From contig JACKBK010000012.1 of the NCBI GenBank assembly GCA_020634555.1, positions 33,488-97,487 of the forward strand: a stretch of DNA of 64,000 nucleotides, in the 5' to 3' direction. The notes below the pieces were generated by a model. The model was given only the letters and a program-made list of their open reading frames with translations, searched no databases and was not told the origin of the DNA. The position numbers were made by a program, and so were the translations under genes. This DNA comes from Caldilineae bacterium. Its GTDB lineage: Bacteria > Chloroflexota > Anaerolineae > JAAEKA01. This document shows, one piece after another, positions 32,315 through 41,066 of this stretch; positions within the stretch are counted from its first letter, which is position 1, and the number at the start of each line of letters is the position of its first letter.

Positions 32315-32926
32315 ATGAACGATCTTGCATCCGCGTTGGCAACTGTGTTGCGGCAGCCCGACCCGGCCGCGCTGGTCAGCTTGCAGGAAGCGTTGCTGGC
32401 ATCCGTCCCGGCTGGTTCTGCCCGTTCGCAGGCGCTGGCAACAACTGCCGGGTTCTACGACTATCTGCTGGAGCTGGAGGGCAAGCTCACGGCCCGGCAG
32501 TTGAGTGAGCTGGCAACCTGGCTGGATGTAGCCGCCATGGGCCTGGTGGCTTTCGAGAACGTGATCAGCGGGCAGGCCACCGATCTGTCCAGCATGCTGA
32601 CCGGTCTACTGGCGGAAAGTGCCATGGTCGCCGCCAGCAGACAGCATGTCAAAGCCTGGGAGGCCGAGGCCAAGATACCGCATGATCGGGCAGCCTGGCA
32701 CCTGCGCGAGGCCTACTGGCGTTTGTCGGAAGAAATGCAGCCAGACTTGCCGGTAGACCAACGCCTGGCGCGACTGCGGTCGTTGGTTGAACCCGCCGAT
32801 GCGACGACGGTTTCCAGCGAACGGATTGTCCTGCTTGGACAACTTTTCCAGCTCTTGTTGCTGGTTCAGATCAGCCCGCTGCTGCCGGTTGCTCAGATCG
32901 AATCCTCAGAGGACAGCGGTGTCTGA
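32315..32926 (+). CDS. Hypothetical helical protein
   Basis: 203 residues from ATG 32315; an alternative ATG is nine bases upstream. Entirely predicted helical, with 'ALATVLRQPDPAALVSLQEA', 'LELEGKLTARQLSELATWLD' and 'AAWHLREAYWRLSEEMQ'. No signal peptide, membrane segment or known motif. The frame has good codon use and little antisense ambiguity, so I believe it is real. It converges on the 2Fe-2S ferredoxin gene, with which it overlaps by 34 bp. Confidence 0.65.
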   Translation: MNDLASALATVLRQPDPAALVSLQEALLASVPAGSARSQALATTAGFYDYLLELEGKLTARQLSELATWLDVAAMGLVAFENVISGQATDLSSMLTGLLAESAMVAASRQHVKAWEAEAKIPHDRAAWHLREAYWRLSEEMQPDLPVDQRLARLRSLVEPADATTVSSERIVLLGQLFQLLLLVQISPLLPVAQIESSEDSGV

Positions 32927-33354
32927 AGGCTCGCCTGAATACGCGCCCGCTCCGCGGCTCGCAGTCTGTCCAGTTGCTTTTCGATCTGCTTGTACTCGGT
33001 AACCGCGGCAGGATATCCACCGGTGTCCTTGTTGTTGCCCGGCGGGAGAGGAAACAAAAGGCGTTGAACAGGCCGGTCGTTGAGCAGGTGTTCCTCGAAC
33101 AGTTCGTCAGCGTCCTCGATCTGCACGCCACAGTACCAAACGTCATCCGGGTATACAACCACGTTGGGGCCGTGTCCGCACTGGTTCAGACAGCCTGCGC
33201 GGTTGATGCGCACCTCGTCCCGCAGACCCGCTTCCGCGACGCGCTGCTTGAGCCGCTTCAGCAGCCCTTCCGTGTCGCCGTCAAAACAGCAGTACGGCCC
33301 ATAGGTGCAGACAAAAACATGTTTGCGGAATTGACCCAAAGAATCACCTCGCAC
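32893..33354 (-). CDS. Thioredoxin-like (2Fe-2S) ferredoxin
   Basis: 153 residues from GTG 33354. The motif set 'HVFVCTYGPYCCFDGDTEG' (Cys16, Cys22 or Cys23) and 'NRAGCLNQCGHGPNVVVYPD' (Cys55, Cys59) is the (2Fe-2S) thioredoxin-like ferredoxin family. 'DDVWYCGVQIEDADELFEEH' completes the domain at about residue 93. The last 45 residues form a charged helical tail of unknown role. Cytosolic electron carrier or cluster donor. No redox partner gene is adjacent. Confidence 0.87.
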   Translation of the reverse strand: MRGDSLGQFRKHVFVCTYGPYCCFDGDTEGLLKRLKQRVAEAGLRDEVRINRAGCLNQCGHGPNVVVYPDDVWYCGVQIEDADELFEEHLLNDRPVQRLLFPLPPGNNKDTGGYPAAVTEYKQIEKQLDRLRAAERARIQASLQTPLSSEDSI

Positions 33355-33463
33355 AGGATTTCACAGGCAGTATAGGTCGGATACTCCCGTCTGTCAACCG
33401 GGAGATGAGACTGTCTTAACCCGCCAGTGAATTGACGAGTTCATCATATACGGAGAACAACCC

Positions 33464-35335
33464 ATGCTGAACGAAAACGCACACTCAGATACAGCGCACG
33501 TCTCTGGCATCGCTTCTGCGCCCGGCGATCTGCCCATGCCGGCGTTAGCAGAACGTCACGCGCTCAAGTCCACCCAGTTTCGACACGACAACAAGATCAG
33601 CCCCGGCGTTCCCCGCCCCGATCAAGCGGTGGAGGTTACAGCTACAAGCGGCGCGGCGTTGAGGATTCAGCGGGCCGAGGTCTGGTATACGACCGACGGC
33701 AGTCTGCCCAACGCGGAATCCAGCAAGGTGTCGATGGTTCTGGCAGACGTCGAGTGGAATGCAGCGACGAGCTATCTCAACCGCTGGGAGGCGATGCTGC
33801 CGCCACAACAGGACAAAACCGTGGTGCGCTACAAGATAGCGGGGTACTCCTCCGACACATCCGACACGCCGGCGTTTTTCGCGCACGACGGCAGTGGATT
33901 CTGGTATCAACTGGGCGAAGCGGGTCTCACCACGTTCGCGTATCAGGTGCAGACTCAACCGCGGACGCTGCCTGACTGGATGGATGATGCCATCATCTAT
34001 CACATCTTCCTGGATCGCTTCCGCAACGGCACAGAGGACGGACAGTTTCCGAAAAACCTTGAACCCAACGACAAGCACGGCGGTTCGCTGCAAGGCGTGA
34101 TCAACGCGCTGCCGTACCTTGCGGGCCTCGGCGTCAACTGCCTGTGGCTCTCGCCCATTGGCGCGTCGCCCACCTATCACCGGTACGACCAATCCGATTA
34201 TTTCGCTGTCGATCCTGTTTTGGGCAGCCTGGAGACGTTGCGGGAGTTGGTCAAGGCTGCTCACACAATGAACATACGTCTGATCCTGGACTTCGTGCCG
34301 AGCCACGGATCATGGAAGATGCCTGAATTTGTCGCCGCTCAGCAGGATCGCGATGCGCCGGCAGCGTCGTGGTTCGTTTTCGATGAGTGGCCGGACAAGT
34401 ACCGCTGTTTTCTCGGCATCGCTACCTTTCTTGTCTCGTTCAACAGCAACGATGCCGGACTGCGCCAATTCCTGATCGATAGCGCCAGCTTCTGGCTTGA
34501 GGATGTGGGTTTCGATGGTCTGCGGCTTGACCATGCGATTGGGCACGGGTCTGACTTCTGGATAGCCTTCAGCACGGCGATCGAGCAGGTGAAACCGGGT
34601 GCCGCCTTGTTTGGTGAGGTAACCGATACACCGGAGATGCTACGAACCTATCACGGCCGATTGCAGGGTGTTCTCGATTTTCCGCTGGCGCAGATGTTGC
34701 GCATGAGCTTTGGACGCGGCGAGTGGGGCGTGGCTGAACTCGCCGGGGCGCTGCAAGCTTACAACCGATATATGCAAACAGGTCCTGGACGCGTTACCTT
34801 CATTGACAACCACGACATGAATCGTTTTCTGTTTGTTGCGGGAGGAGATGTGCCGCGGCTGAAGCTGGCCTCGCTGTGCCTGTTTACCCTGCCGTTTCCT
34901 CCGGTCCTGTATTACGGGACAGAGATCGGCCTGTCACAGCAGCAAGACAAGGATGCTGGCGGCTTCGGCGGCGATCACGTAGTCCGTCCCGACATGGTTT
35001 GGGACGAAGCGCTCTGGGACCACGATTTGCTCGATTTCTACAAGGCGCTCATCAAGCTGCGCCATAATCAGCCAGCCCTGCGCCGGGGCAGGTGGGAGAC
35101 GCTGGCCGTCCATACGGAATCTCAGGTCTACAGATACAGGATCGTGCTTGGCGCAACCGAGCTGCAGGTATTCTTCAACCTGAGCAACAAACCCCATGAG
35201 CTCGACCTGGGTTCGTCCAGCTACTCCGAACCCCTATTGTCAACAAGCAAAGAAAACAGATTGCGAGTCCGCGGCGCAGGGATGTCGCTGTCGTTGGAAG
35301 GACTGAGTGGCGTGGTTCTGGCAACAACCTCGTAG
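33464..35335 (+). CDS. Glycoside hydrolase family 13 (alpha-amylase type)
   Basis: 623 residues, ATG start with GGAGAACAACCC upstream. No signal peptide. The N-terminal ~140 residues are a beta-sandwich module ('VTATSGAALRIQRAEVWYTT'), as in neopullulanase or maltogenic amylases. The GH13 barrel follows with 'AIIYHIFLDRFRNG', region I 'LDFVPSHG', region II 'GLRLDHAIGH' (nucleophile Asp, about residue 357), region III 'ALFGEVTD' (acid Glu, about 384) and region IV 'FIDNHDMNRF' (Asp, about 451). C-terminal beta domain present. Likely acts on cytosolic maltodextrins; the exact specificity is not assigned. Confidence 0.92.
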   Translation: MLNENAHSDTAHVSGIASAPGDLPMPALAERHALKSTQFRHDNKISPGVPRPDQAVEVTATSGAALRIQRAEVWYTTDGSLPNAESSKVSMVLADVEWNAATSYLNRWEAMLPPQQDKTVVRYKIAGYSSDTSDTPAFFAHDGSGFWYQLGEAGLTTFAYQVQTQPRTLPDWMDDAIIYHIFLDRFRNGTEDGQFPKNLEPNDKHGGSLQGVINALPYLAGLGVNCLWLSPIGASPTYHRYDQSDYFAVDPVLGSLETLRELVKAAHTMNIRLILDFVPSHGSWKMPEFVAAQQDRDAPAASWFVFDEWPDKYRCFLGIATFLVSFNSNDAGLRQFLIDSASFWLEDVGFDGLRLDHAIGHGSDFWIAFSTAIEQVKPGAALFGEVTDTPEMLRTYHGRLQGVLDFPLAQMLRMSFGRGEWGVAELAGALQAYNRYMQTGPGRVTFIDNHDMNRFLFVAGGDVPRLKLASLCLFTLPFPPVLYYGTEIGLSQQQDKDAGGFGGDHVVRPDMVWDEALWDHDLLDFYKALIKLRHNQPALRRGRWETLAVHTESQVYRYRIVLGATELQVFFNLSNKPHELDLGSSSYSEPLLSTSKENRLRVRGAGMSLSLEGLSGVVLATTS

Positions 35336-35459
35336 CTGCCCACGTCACACGCCAAGCCGCCACTACCTGCTTCGACTGATGTAGCAGCATCTCTTGCGTT
35401 ACCCCTCAACTTTGGCGATTCCGCTTGCACAAGGTATTCTTTCACCGTCGAACCCTACC

Positions 35460-35482
35460 GGCGCGAGCGTGTCGCTCGCGCC
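35460..35482. other. Perfect 10-bp hairpin upstream of the PLP enzyme gene
   Basis: GGCGCGAGCG (35460-35469) pairs with CGCTCGCGCC (35473-35482) around TGT. It sits 28 bp before the GTG start and could terminate upstream transcription or act as a leader structure. GCTTTCTCC follows. Confidence 0.55.
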
Positions 35483-35510
35483 GCTTTCTCCCGGACCAAG
35501 AGGACACCTT

Positions 35511-36761
35511 GTGACCACCATGCTCGATCTCAACCGCATTCGTTCCCAGTTCCCGGCTCTCAGCTTGCAGGCCGCCGGCCAGCCGGCCGTTTTCCTTGAC
35601 AACCCCGGCGGCACCCAGGTCACGCAGAGCGTCATCGACGCCGTGACCGGCTACCTGGCGACCAGCAACGCCAACCGCGGCGGTGCATTCGCCACCGCGC
35701 AGCGCAGCGACGCTGTCATCGCCGACGCGCATCAGGCTGCGGCTGACTTGCTGGGTGCAGCCTCACCCCGCGAGATCGCTTTCGGCCCCAACATGACCAC
35801 GCTGACGTTCAGTCTCAGCCGCGCGCTGGGCCGGCAGCTTGACCCCGGCGACGAGATCGTCGTCACCCGCATGGACCACGACGCCAACATCACCCCGTGG
35901 ACCATGATGGCCGAGGACCGCGGCGCGACGGTACGCTGGGCCGACTTCGATGTCGAGGACTACACCCTGGATATGGGCGGTCTGCACAACCTGATCAACG
36001 AACGCACCAAAATCGTGGCGGTGGGCTACGCCTCCAACGCGCTGGGCACGATCAACGATGTCAAGACGATCTGTGGCTGGGCGCGGGAGGCGGGCGCGCT
36101 TTCTTTCGTCGATGCGGTGCAATATGTTCCCCATGGACCGGTGGACGTGCAGGCGCTGGGCTGCGACTTCCTGGCGTGCAGCGCCTACAAGTTTTTCGGC
36201 CCGCACATCGGCATTCTCTATGGCCGGTATGATCTGCTGGACCAGACGCGCGCCTACAAGGTGCGTCCGGCCCATAACTACCCGCCCGACAAGTTCGAGA
36301 CCGGCACCCAGAACCACGAGGGGATCGCCGGAACGCTGGCCGCCATCGAGTACCTGGCATCGTTGGGACGCGTCGCCGACCAAGACGACAACAACCGGCG
36401 CGGCAATCTGCTGCGTGCTATGGACGCCATCGAGGACTACGACCGGTCTCTCAGCGCCGCCATTCTGGACGAACTGGAATCCATCGATGGTGTGCGCGTT
36501 CACGGCATCACCGAGCGCAGCCGGCTGGCTGAGCGGGTATCCACCGTCTCATTCACCTGGGAAGGACACTCGCCCCGCCAGATCGCCGAAGCGCTGGGCC
36601 AGCAGGGTATCTTCGTCTGGGACGGCAACTACTACGCGCTGGCCGTCACCGAGCGGCTAGGCGTGGAAAACAGCGGCGGCATGGTGCGCGTCGGCGCGGT
36701 GCATTACAACACCATTGACGAGATCAAGCGGCTGGGCGCTGCCTTGCGTGATTTGGCATAG
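35511..36761 (+). CDS. Cysteine desulfurase-like aminotransferase class V protein
   Basis: 416 residues from GTG 35511, with AGAGGA 7 bases upstream (ATG 35520 is an alternative). Class V fold: 'VFLDNPGGTQVTQSVIDAV', 'NRGGAFATAQRSDAVI', 'VTRMDHDANITPW', 'GYASNALGTINDVK', PLP lysine Lys227 in 'CSAYKFFGPHIG', and 'YPPDKFETGTQNHEGIAGT'. This set matches the VC1184-type subgroup of SufS-like enzymes. The typical SufS active-site cysteine region is not obvious, so sulfur transfer is not established. It follows the amylase gene and is not part of a suf or isc operon. Confidence 0.87.
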   Translation: MTTMLDLNRIRSQFPALSLQAAGQPAVFLDNPGGTQVTQSVIDAVTGYLATSNANRGGAFATAQRSDAVIADAHQAAADLLGAASPREIAFGPNMTTLTFSLSRALGRQLDPGDEIVVTRMDHDANITPWTMMAEDRGATVRWADFDVEDYTLDMGGLHNLINERTKIVAVGYASNALGTINDVKTICGWAREAGALSFVDAVQYVPHGPVDVQALGCDFLACSAYKFFGPHIGILYGRYDLLDQTRAYKVRPAHNYPPDKFETGTQNHEGIAGTLAAIEYLASLGRVADQDDNNRRGNLLRAMDAIEDYDRSLSAAILDELESIDGVRVHGITERSRLAERVSTVSFTWEGHSPRQIAEALGQQGIFVWDGNYYALAVTERLGVENSGGMVRVGAVHYNTIDEIKRLGAALRDLA

Positions 36762-36824
36762 TAGGGTGCCATGCGTAAGGTGACAGTCGCTTTTCAAAGA
36801 CTCCTGGTTACTTTTTAGCCCAAA

Positions 36825-36908
36825 ACTTCGGAAGTCGCCGGCTCCAGGGACGAAACGCCTCCAGACCGGATGCTGCACCTTCTACCGTTGTGCGACGACT
36901 TCCGAAGT
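36825..36908. repeat. ACTTCnGAAGT inverted-repeat element, copy 2
   Basis: ACTTCGGAAGTCGCCGG at the left and CGACGACTTCCGAAGT at the right end, 84 bp in total, in the same design as 4366-4447. The next gene (MEMO) starts 55 bp downstream. Confidence 0.55.
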
Positions 36909-36962
36909 CTCCGCGACAGAAAGTGATCGCCACCATACCGGTACAATCTCTGACCTCATTCG

Positions 36963-38186
36963 ATGCACACGAAACCCAACGACAATCCCCGACTGCGAAC
37001 CATCGACATCACAGAGTTCTATCACCAAGGCCAGCCGGCGTTGCTGCTGCGCGACCCGCTACGGCTGGGCGACAACCATGTTGTGCTGCCGCGCGCGCTG
37101 GCGCCGGCGCTGTCGCTGATGGACGGCACGGACGACCTGCACGAGCTGCACGCCGAGTTGTTGCTGCGCTTCAGAATGAACGTCCCTGTGGATGTTCTGC
37201 AGCAACTGATCGAGGTGCTGGACGAAGCGTTCTTGTTGGACAACCAGCGAGCCGCGGAAGCCCGCGAGCATGCGCTGCTGGCCTACCGCGCCGCGCCGTT
37301 TCGTCCTCCCTCCATGGCCGGGCAGTCCTACCCGGCCGAGCCGCGGCAACTGGCGCAGTTGCTGGACGGCTATCTGGCCGCGGTCAACGGGACCGGGCCA
37401 GCCAGCGCGGCCGGCCGGGGCGTCATCAGCCCGCACATCGACTATCCACGCGGCGGGCCGGTCTACGCGGCTGTCTGGAAGCGAGCGGCCGAGATGGCAC
37501 GGGCGGCGGATCTGGTGATCCTGCTGGGCACCGACCACTACAGCATGGGGGATCGCATCACCCTGACGCGCCAGAACTACGCCACGCCTTACGGCGTGTT
37601 GCCTACCGACCAGGCGCTGGTGGATGCGCTTGCCACGGAGATCGGCGAACAGGCCGCTTTTGCCGGCGAGCTGCGCCACCGCGGCGAGCACTCGCTGGAG
37701 TTGGTTGCTACCTGGCTGCACCACATGCGCGGGGGCAAGCCGGTCGCCATGGCGCCGATCCTCACAGGGTCGTTCATGGATTTCGTCATGGGCCGCGGCG
37801 ACCCTGCCAACGATCGCCAGTTGGGCGCGTTTCTCAATGTGTTGAGCAGCGCCATGGCCGGCCGCAACGTGCTGGTAGTGGCGTCAGGGGATCTGGCACA
37901 TGTCGGACCGGCCTTCGGCGGCAATCCGGTGGACTCAGCCGGCCGGCGTGGCATCGACGACGCGGACCGCGGGTTGATGGCCGAGCTGGCTGCCGGCCGC
38001 GCCGACGGCTTTTTCGGCGCCATCAAGCAGGTGAAGGATCGCAACAACGTCTGCGGCGTCTCCCCGTTTTACCTGATGCTGAAGCTGCTGGGCAACGTGG
38101 AAGGGCAAACCGTGGCCTATGACCAGTGTCCCGCCGACGCCGGCAACACCTCGCTGGTTTCCGTCTGCGGCATGGTCTTCGGTTAG
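36963..38186 (+). CDS. MEMO1-family protein (AmmeMemoRadiSam system protein B-like)
   Basis: 407 residues. The N-terminal ~110 residues are a helical extension ('RTIDITEFYHQGQPALLLRD') not in archaeal Memo. The Memo domain then has 'FRPPSMAGQSYPAEPRQL', 'GVISPHIDYPRGGPVYA' (His), 'VILLGTDHYS' (His), 'HRGEHSLELVATWLHHM' (His, Glu), 'VASGDLAHVG' (Asp, His) and a terminal 'NTSLVSVCGMVFG' (Cys). These match MEMO1 and its copper- or iron-binding site. A radical SAM or AMMECR1 partner is not adjacent. No ribosome binding site is apparent before the ATG. Confidence 0.9.
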   Translation: MHTKPNDNPRLRTIDITEFYHQGQPALLLRDPLRLGDNHVVLPRALAPALSLMDGTDDLHELHAELLLRFRMNVPVDVLQQLIEVLDEAFLLDNQRAAEAREHALLAYRAAPFRPPSMAGQSYPAEPRQLAQLLDGYLAAVNGTGPASAAGRGVISPHIDYPRGGPVYAAVWKRAAEMARAADLVILLGTDHYSMGDRITLTRQNYATPYGVLPTDQALVDALATEIGEQAAFAGELRHRGEHSLELVATWLHHMRGGKPVAMAPILTGSFMDFVMGRGDPANDRQLGAFLNVLSSAMAGRNVLVVASGDLAHVGPAFGGNPVDSAGRRGIDDADRGLMAELAAGRADGFFGAIKQVKDRNNVCGVSPFYLMLKLLGNVEGQTVAYDQCPADAGNTSLVSVCGMVFG

Positions 38187-38224
38187 ACGAAGCGCACGCG
38201 AGCATCCCACCAACAGTAGTATCT

Positions 38225-38532
38225 GTAGGATAGGGCCTTGTGCCCGTTCGGGGGATTCCCGGAACGCCCACGAGGGGCTATCCTACAATGAGGGCGGTGG
38301 CTTGCTGTAGGATCGGGCCTCGTGCCCGTTTGGAGGATTCTCGGAACGCCCACGAGGGGCTATCCTACGATGAGGACGGTGGCTTGCTGTAGGATAGGGC
38401 CTTGTGCCCGTTCGGAGGACTCCCGGAACGCCCACGAGGGGCTATCCTACGATGAGGGCGGTGGCTTGCTGTAGGATAGGGCCTTGTGCCCGTTTGGAGG
38501 ACTCCCGGAACGCCCACAAGGGGCTATCCTAC
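38225..38532. repeat. Palindromic tandem array: four 62-bp units on an 82-bp period
   Basis: Units at 38225-38286, 38307-38368, 38389-38450 and 38471-38532 are separated by three nearly identical 20-bp linkers (GATGAGGGCGGTGGCTTGCT type). Each unit starts GTAGGATAGGGCC and ends GGGGCTATCCTAC, an imperfect inverted repeat. Inside is CGTTCGG..GGACTCCCGGAACG, a second smaller palindrome. Units differ at only a few positions, so the array expanded recently. Confidence 0.92.
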
Positions 38533-38756
38533 AGGAGTCTGGATTGCAGGCAACCGTATTCGATTTCACGGTGTCGAGATGATGCCACAAACGCGCCGTT
38601 CGGCAGCGTCCGATCCTTCTTCACCCCCACACATCCGCCGGCAATCTGTCCCATGATGCGCTGCCAGCCGTCCGCCGGCGGTTGACAGCGCATCGCACTG
38701 CGCAGCAACGCGCTGCGTATGGTCTTGTCAAGACAAGAACCGGGCACGGGGGTCAT
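38529..38756 (-). CDS. Small doubtful ORF at the end of the ABC permease operon
   Basis: 75 residues from ATG 38756. Its start lies 20 bp after the permease stop and has an excellent AAGGAGGT ribosome binding site 6-7 bases upstream. The product has four cysteines ('PGSCLDKTIRSALLRSAMRC', 'GGCVGVKKDRTLPNGAF') and no recognised domain. Its 3' end touches the tandem array. Possibilities: a genuine small protein, or the surviving start of a larger gene (an ABC ATPase would be expected here) whose body was replaced by repeats. Confidence 0.4.
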   Translation of the reverse strand: MTPVPGSCLDKTIRSALLRSAMRCQPPADGWQRIMGQIAGGCVGVKKDRTLPNGAFVASSRHREIEYGCLQSRLL

Positions 38757-38776
38757 GACAAACCTCCTTCGGGATC

Positions 38777-39835
38777 CTACAAGCCGCCGCCGGTGCCGCG
38801 CAGCCGCGGATCAAGGATATCGCGCAAGGCATCGCCGACCAAATTCCACGCCAGCACGAACAGCACGATAGCCAATCCTGGGATTACAACGATATGCCAG
38901 TGTTGCGCCAGCGAGGGCACCCAGTTGCGGGCAAAACTGATCATCTGTCCCCAATCAGCGTAGCCTCGCTGCGCGCCCAGCCCTAGAAAACTCAGGGCAG
39001 CAAAGGTCAACACGTAGGATCCAATGTTCATCGAGGCAATCACCAGCACCGGGAAGATCGCGTTGGGCAGCAAGTGGCGGGAGAGGATGCGCCGGTCGCT
39101 GACGCCGACCACCCGCGCCGCCATGGTGTATTCGTGCTCCTTGATCGACAGCACGTTGCCGCGAATGACGCGCGCATAGCCCATCCAGCCAAACAGGATG
39201 ATTGCCATCATACCGGTCAGAATCTGAAGCTGCACAGGGTCCAGCGGCTTGGCCGGGTTGTGGCCAAAAGTCAACAGGGCCAGCCCCTTGGCAGCGATCA
39301 TCAACGGACCCGCCTCACCGCGCCCGTAAACGGTTTGCAGAACAGCGGTCAACGTGATCGCGGCCAAGAGAAAAGGGAACGCCTGAAAGATCTCTGTGAA
39401 GCGCATCAACCCCTCGTCCACCCATCGGCCGTGGTACCCCGACAAGGCGCCGATGGTAATGCCAATCAGCGTCGTGAGCAGCGTAATCACCAGCCCGATG
39501 CGAAATGCAGTGCGTGTGCCCCACACAACCCCGTAGAAGATGTCGTACTGCCCCTCGGTAGTGCCGAAGGGGTGTTCAGCGCTGGGCGCCTGTGGCGTCG
39601 AAGAGAAGCCGTCGCGTGGAATGATGTACGGGTCGCGTGCGTTGGCTGCCGGCGGTGCGATCAACGGCGCTGCAACGGCAATGACGAGAAACGCGGCCAG
39701 CAAAATCAGGCCGGCCACAGCCGTCGGATTGCGCAACAGCTTGCGCAACGACTGCATCGCCGGATGGTCGCGCGTCCGTGTCACCGGCGGCTTGAGCGTC
39801 CAGGTCGTGGATGAAGTGTTCGTTTGCGTCGTCAT
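38777..39835 (-). CDS. Peptide/solute ABC transporter permease, DppC/OppC type
   Basis: 352 residues from ATG 39835 with GGAG upstream. A cytoplasmic leader with 'MQSLRKLLRNPTAVAGLILL' begins the OppC-N domain. Then the large external loop 'YIIPRDGFSSTPQAPSAEHP' and 'FGTTEGQYDIFYGVVWGTRT'. The BPD transport domain carries the EAA loop 'EHEYTMAARVVGVSDRRILS' and 'HLLPNAIFPVLVIAS'. About six membrane segments. Follows the DppB-type permease by 13 bp in the same operon. The ATPase genes normally found next are absent. Confidence 0.9.
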   Translation of the reverse strand: MTTQTNTSSTTWTLKPPVTRTRDHPAMQSLRKLLRNPTAVAGLILLAAFLVIAVAAPLIAPPAANARDPYIIPRDGFSSTPQAPSAEHPFGTTEGQYDIFYGVVWGTRTAFRIGLVITLLTTLIGITIGALSGYHGRWVDEGLMRFTEIFQAFPFLLAAITLTAVLQTVYGRGEAGPLMIAAKGLALLTFGHNPAKPLDPVQLQILTGMMAIILFGWMGYARVIRGNVLSIKEHEYTMAARVVGVSDRRILSRHLLPNAIFPVLVIASMNIGSYVLTFAALSFLGLGAQRGYADWGQMISFARNWVPSLAQHWHIVVIPGLAIVLFVLAWNLVGDALRDILDPRLRGTGGGL

Positions 39836-39848
39836 GAGGTAGCTCCGT

Positions 39849-40913
39849 TTAGCGCAGGCGAACGCGGGGATCGACGACGCCATAGAGCACATCGACCAGC
39901 AGGTTGCCAAAGATCAGAATCATGCCGCTGAACAGGGTCACGCCCAGCACCGAGATAACATCCAGCGACAGCGCGGCGTCGGCCATGAACGACCCCATGC
40001 CGGGCCAGTTAAACACCGTCTCGGTGATGACGACGCCGTTCAGCAGGCCAATGAGCACCAGGCCGCCTACGGTGATCACCGGGATCAGCCCGTTGGGAAC
40101 GGCGTGCCGCCAGATTACCTTGCGCTCGTGCAGCCCTTTTGCCCGCGCCTGGCGCACGTAGTCGTGGCGCATCGTCTCCAGCATCGAGCTGCGCGTCACC
40201 CGCAGCATAAACGCCCAGTTGAGCAGCGCCAGGGTCAGCACCGGCAGCACAAGATGCCGCAGAGAATCGGCGAAGATGTCCATACGCATGTTAAGCAACG
40301 AGTCAATCGTGTACATTCTTGTGATGGCGTGAAAGCTATCAGACTGCACCTCGCGCAGCGCCCACTCCGACAGCCGCTCCGGCGGAAACCAGTCCAGCTT
40401 GGCATAGAAGATCATCAGCATGATCAGCCCGAAGACGAAGGTGGGAATCGACCAGGCAATAATGCTGGCCACCCGCAACACCTGGTCCGAGGCGGTGTTG
40501 TGGCGCACGGCCGCCAGCACCCCCAGCCAGATACCGATACCCAGCATTGGAATCGCGGCCCACAGCGCCAGTTCCAGGGTTGCCGGCAGCCGGCGCCCCA
40601 GCACCTCAGCGACCGAGCTCTTGCCAACCTTGGACCAGCCCAGATCGCCGCGCAGCACACCGCCCTCGATCATGCCGGTGTCGGCATCCCTGCGCCCGAA
40701 CATCCAGTTGATGTACTGGACGTGGATCGGTTCATCCAGGCCGTATTTCTCGATGACAGCCTCGATAGCACCCTGGCGCTTGGGAATGTCCTGCACGTAA
40801 AGGGACGCTCGTTCATACGGGGTCAGCGCCGACAGCATAACGAAGATCAACAGCGTTACCCCGATCAGCAGCAGCGGCATGATCAACAGTCTGCGCAAGA
40901 TGTAGCCGGCCAT
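39849..40913 (-). CDS. Peptide/solute ABC transporter permease, DppB/OppB type
   Basis: 354 residues, ATG start with AAGGAGACGAACC upstream. N-terminus 'YILRRLLIMPLLLIGVTLLI' is the typical first helix. Further blocks are 'YGLDEPIHVQYINWMFG', 'GDLGWSKVGKSSVAEVLGRR', 'ATLELALWA', the EAA loop 'RHDYVRQARAKGLHERKVIW' and 'HAVPNGLIPVITVGGLVLIG'. Six membrane segments. Pairs with the DppC-type permease. Confidence 0.92.
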   Translation of the reverse strand: MAGYILRRLLIMPLLLIGVTLLIFVMLSALTPYERASLYVQDIPKRQGAIEAVIEKYGLDEPIHVQYINWMFGRRDADTGMIEGGVLRGDLGWSKVGKSSVAEVLGRRLPATLELALWAAIPMLGIGIWLGVLAAVRHNTASDQVLRVASIIAWSIPTFVFGLIMLMIFYAKLDWFPPERLSEWALREVQSDSFHAITRMYTIDSLLNMRMDIFADSLRHLVLPVLTLALLNWAFMLRVTRSSMLETMRHDYVRQARAKGLHERKVIWRHAVPNGLIPVITVGGLVLIGLLNGVVITETVFNWPGMGSFMADAALSLDVISVLGVTLFSGMILIFGNLLVDVLYGVVDPRVRLR

Positions 40914-40952
40914 GGTTCGTCTCCTTGTGGCGGTCTGGTTGGCGTTGCGTCC

Positions 40953-41050
40953 GTGAAGCGTGAAAACGTGAAGCGTGAAGACGTGAAACGTGATGTTGCC
41001 TTATCAGGTTGTGTCTTACGGATTACGTGTCACGTGTCACGTTTCACGGA
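40953..41050. repeat. CGTGAAACGTGA / TCACGTTTCACG repeats
   Basis: GTGAAGCGTGAAAACGTGAAGCG and AAGACGTGAAACGTGATG on the left face CACGTGTCACGTTTCACGG on the right, between the substrate-binding protein and permease genes. Confidence 0.5.
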
Positions 41051-41066
41051 CGTCGCCATCCGTATC

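Larger units (their letters stand above)
38187..38776. other. Repeat-filled spacer between MEMO and ABC operon
   Basis: 590 bp. The left half is the 82-bp tandem palindromic array (38225-38532). The right half holds a small doubtful minus-strand ORF with a strong ribosome binding site (38529-38756). Confidence 0.7.

Noticed and set aside
36825..36908. Attachment site or integron recombination site
   Set aside because: No integrase or cassette structure is nearby; the symmetric boundaries match another spacer (4366-4447) and are better described as a repeat element.
38225..38532. Possible CRISPR array
   Set aside because: The 20-bp segments between the units are near-identical rather than unique spacers, the 62-bp repeat is too long, and no cas gene is present.
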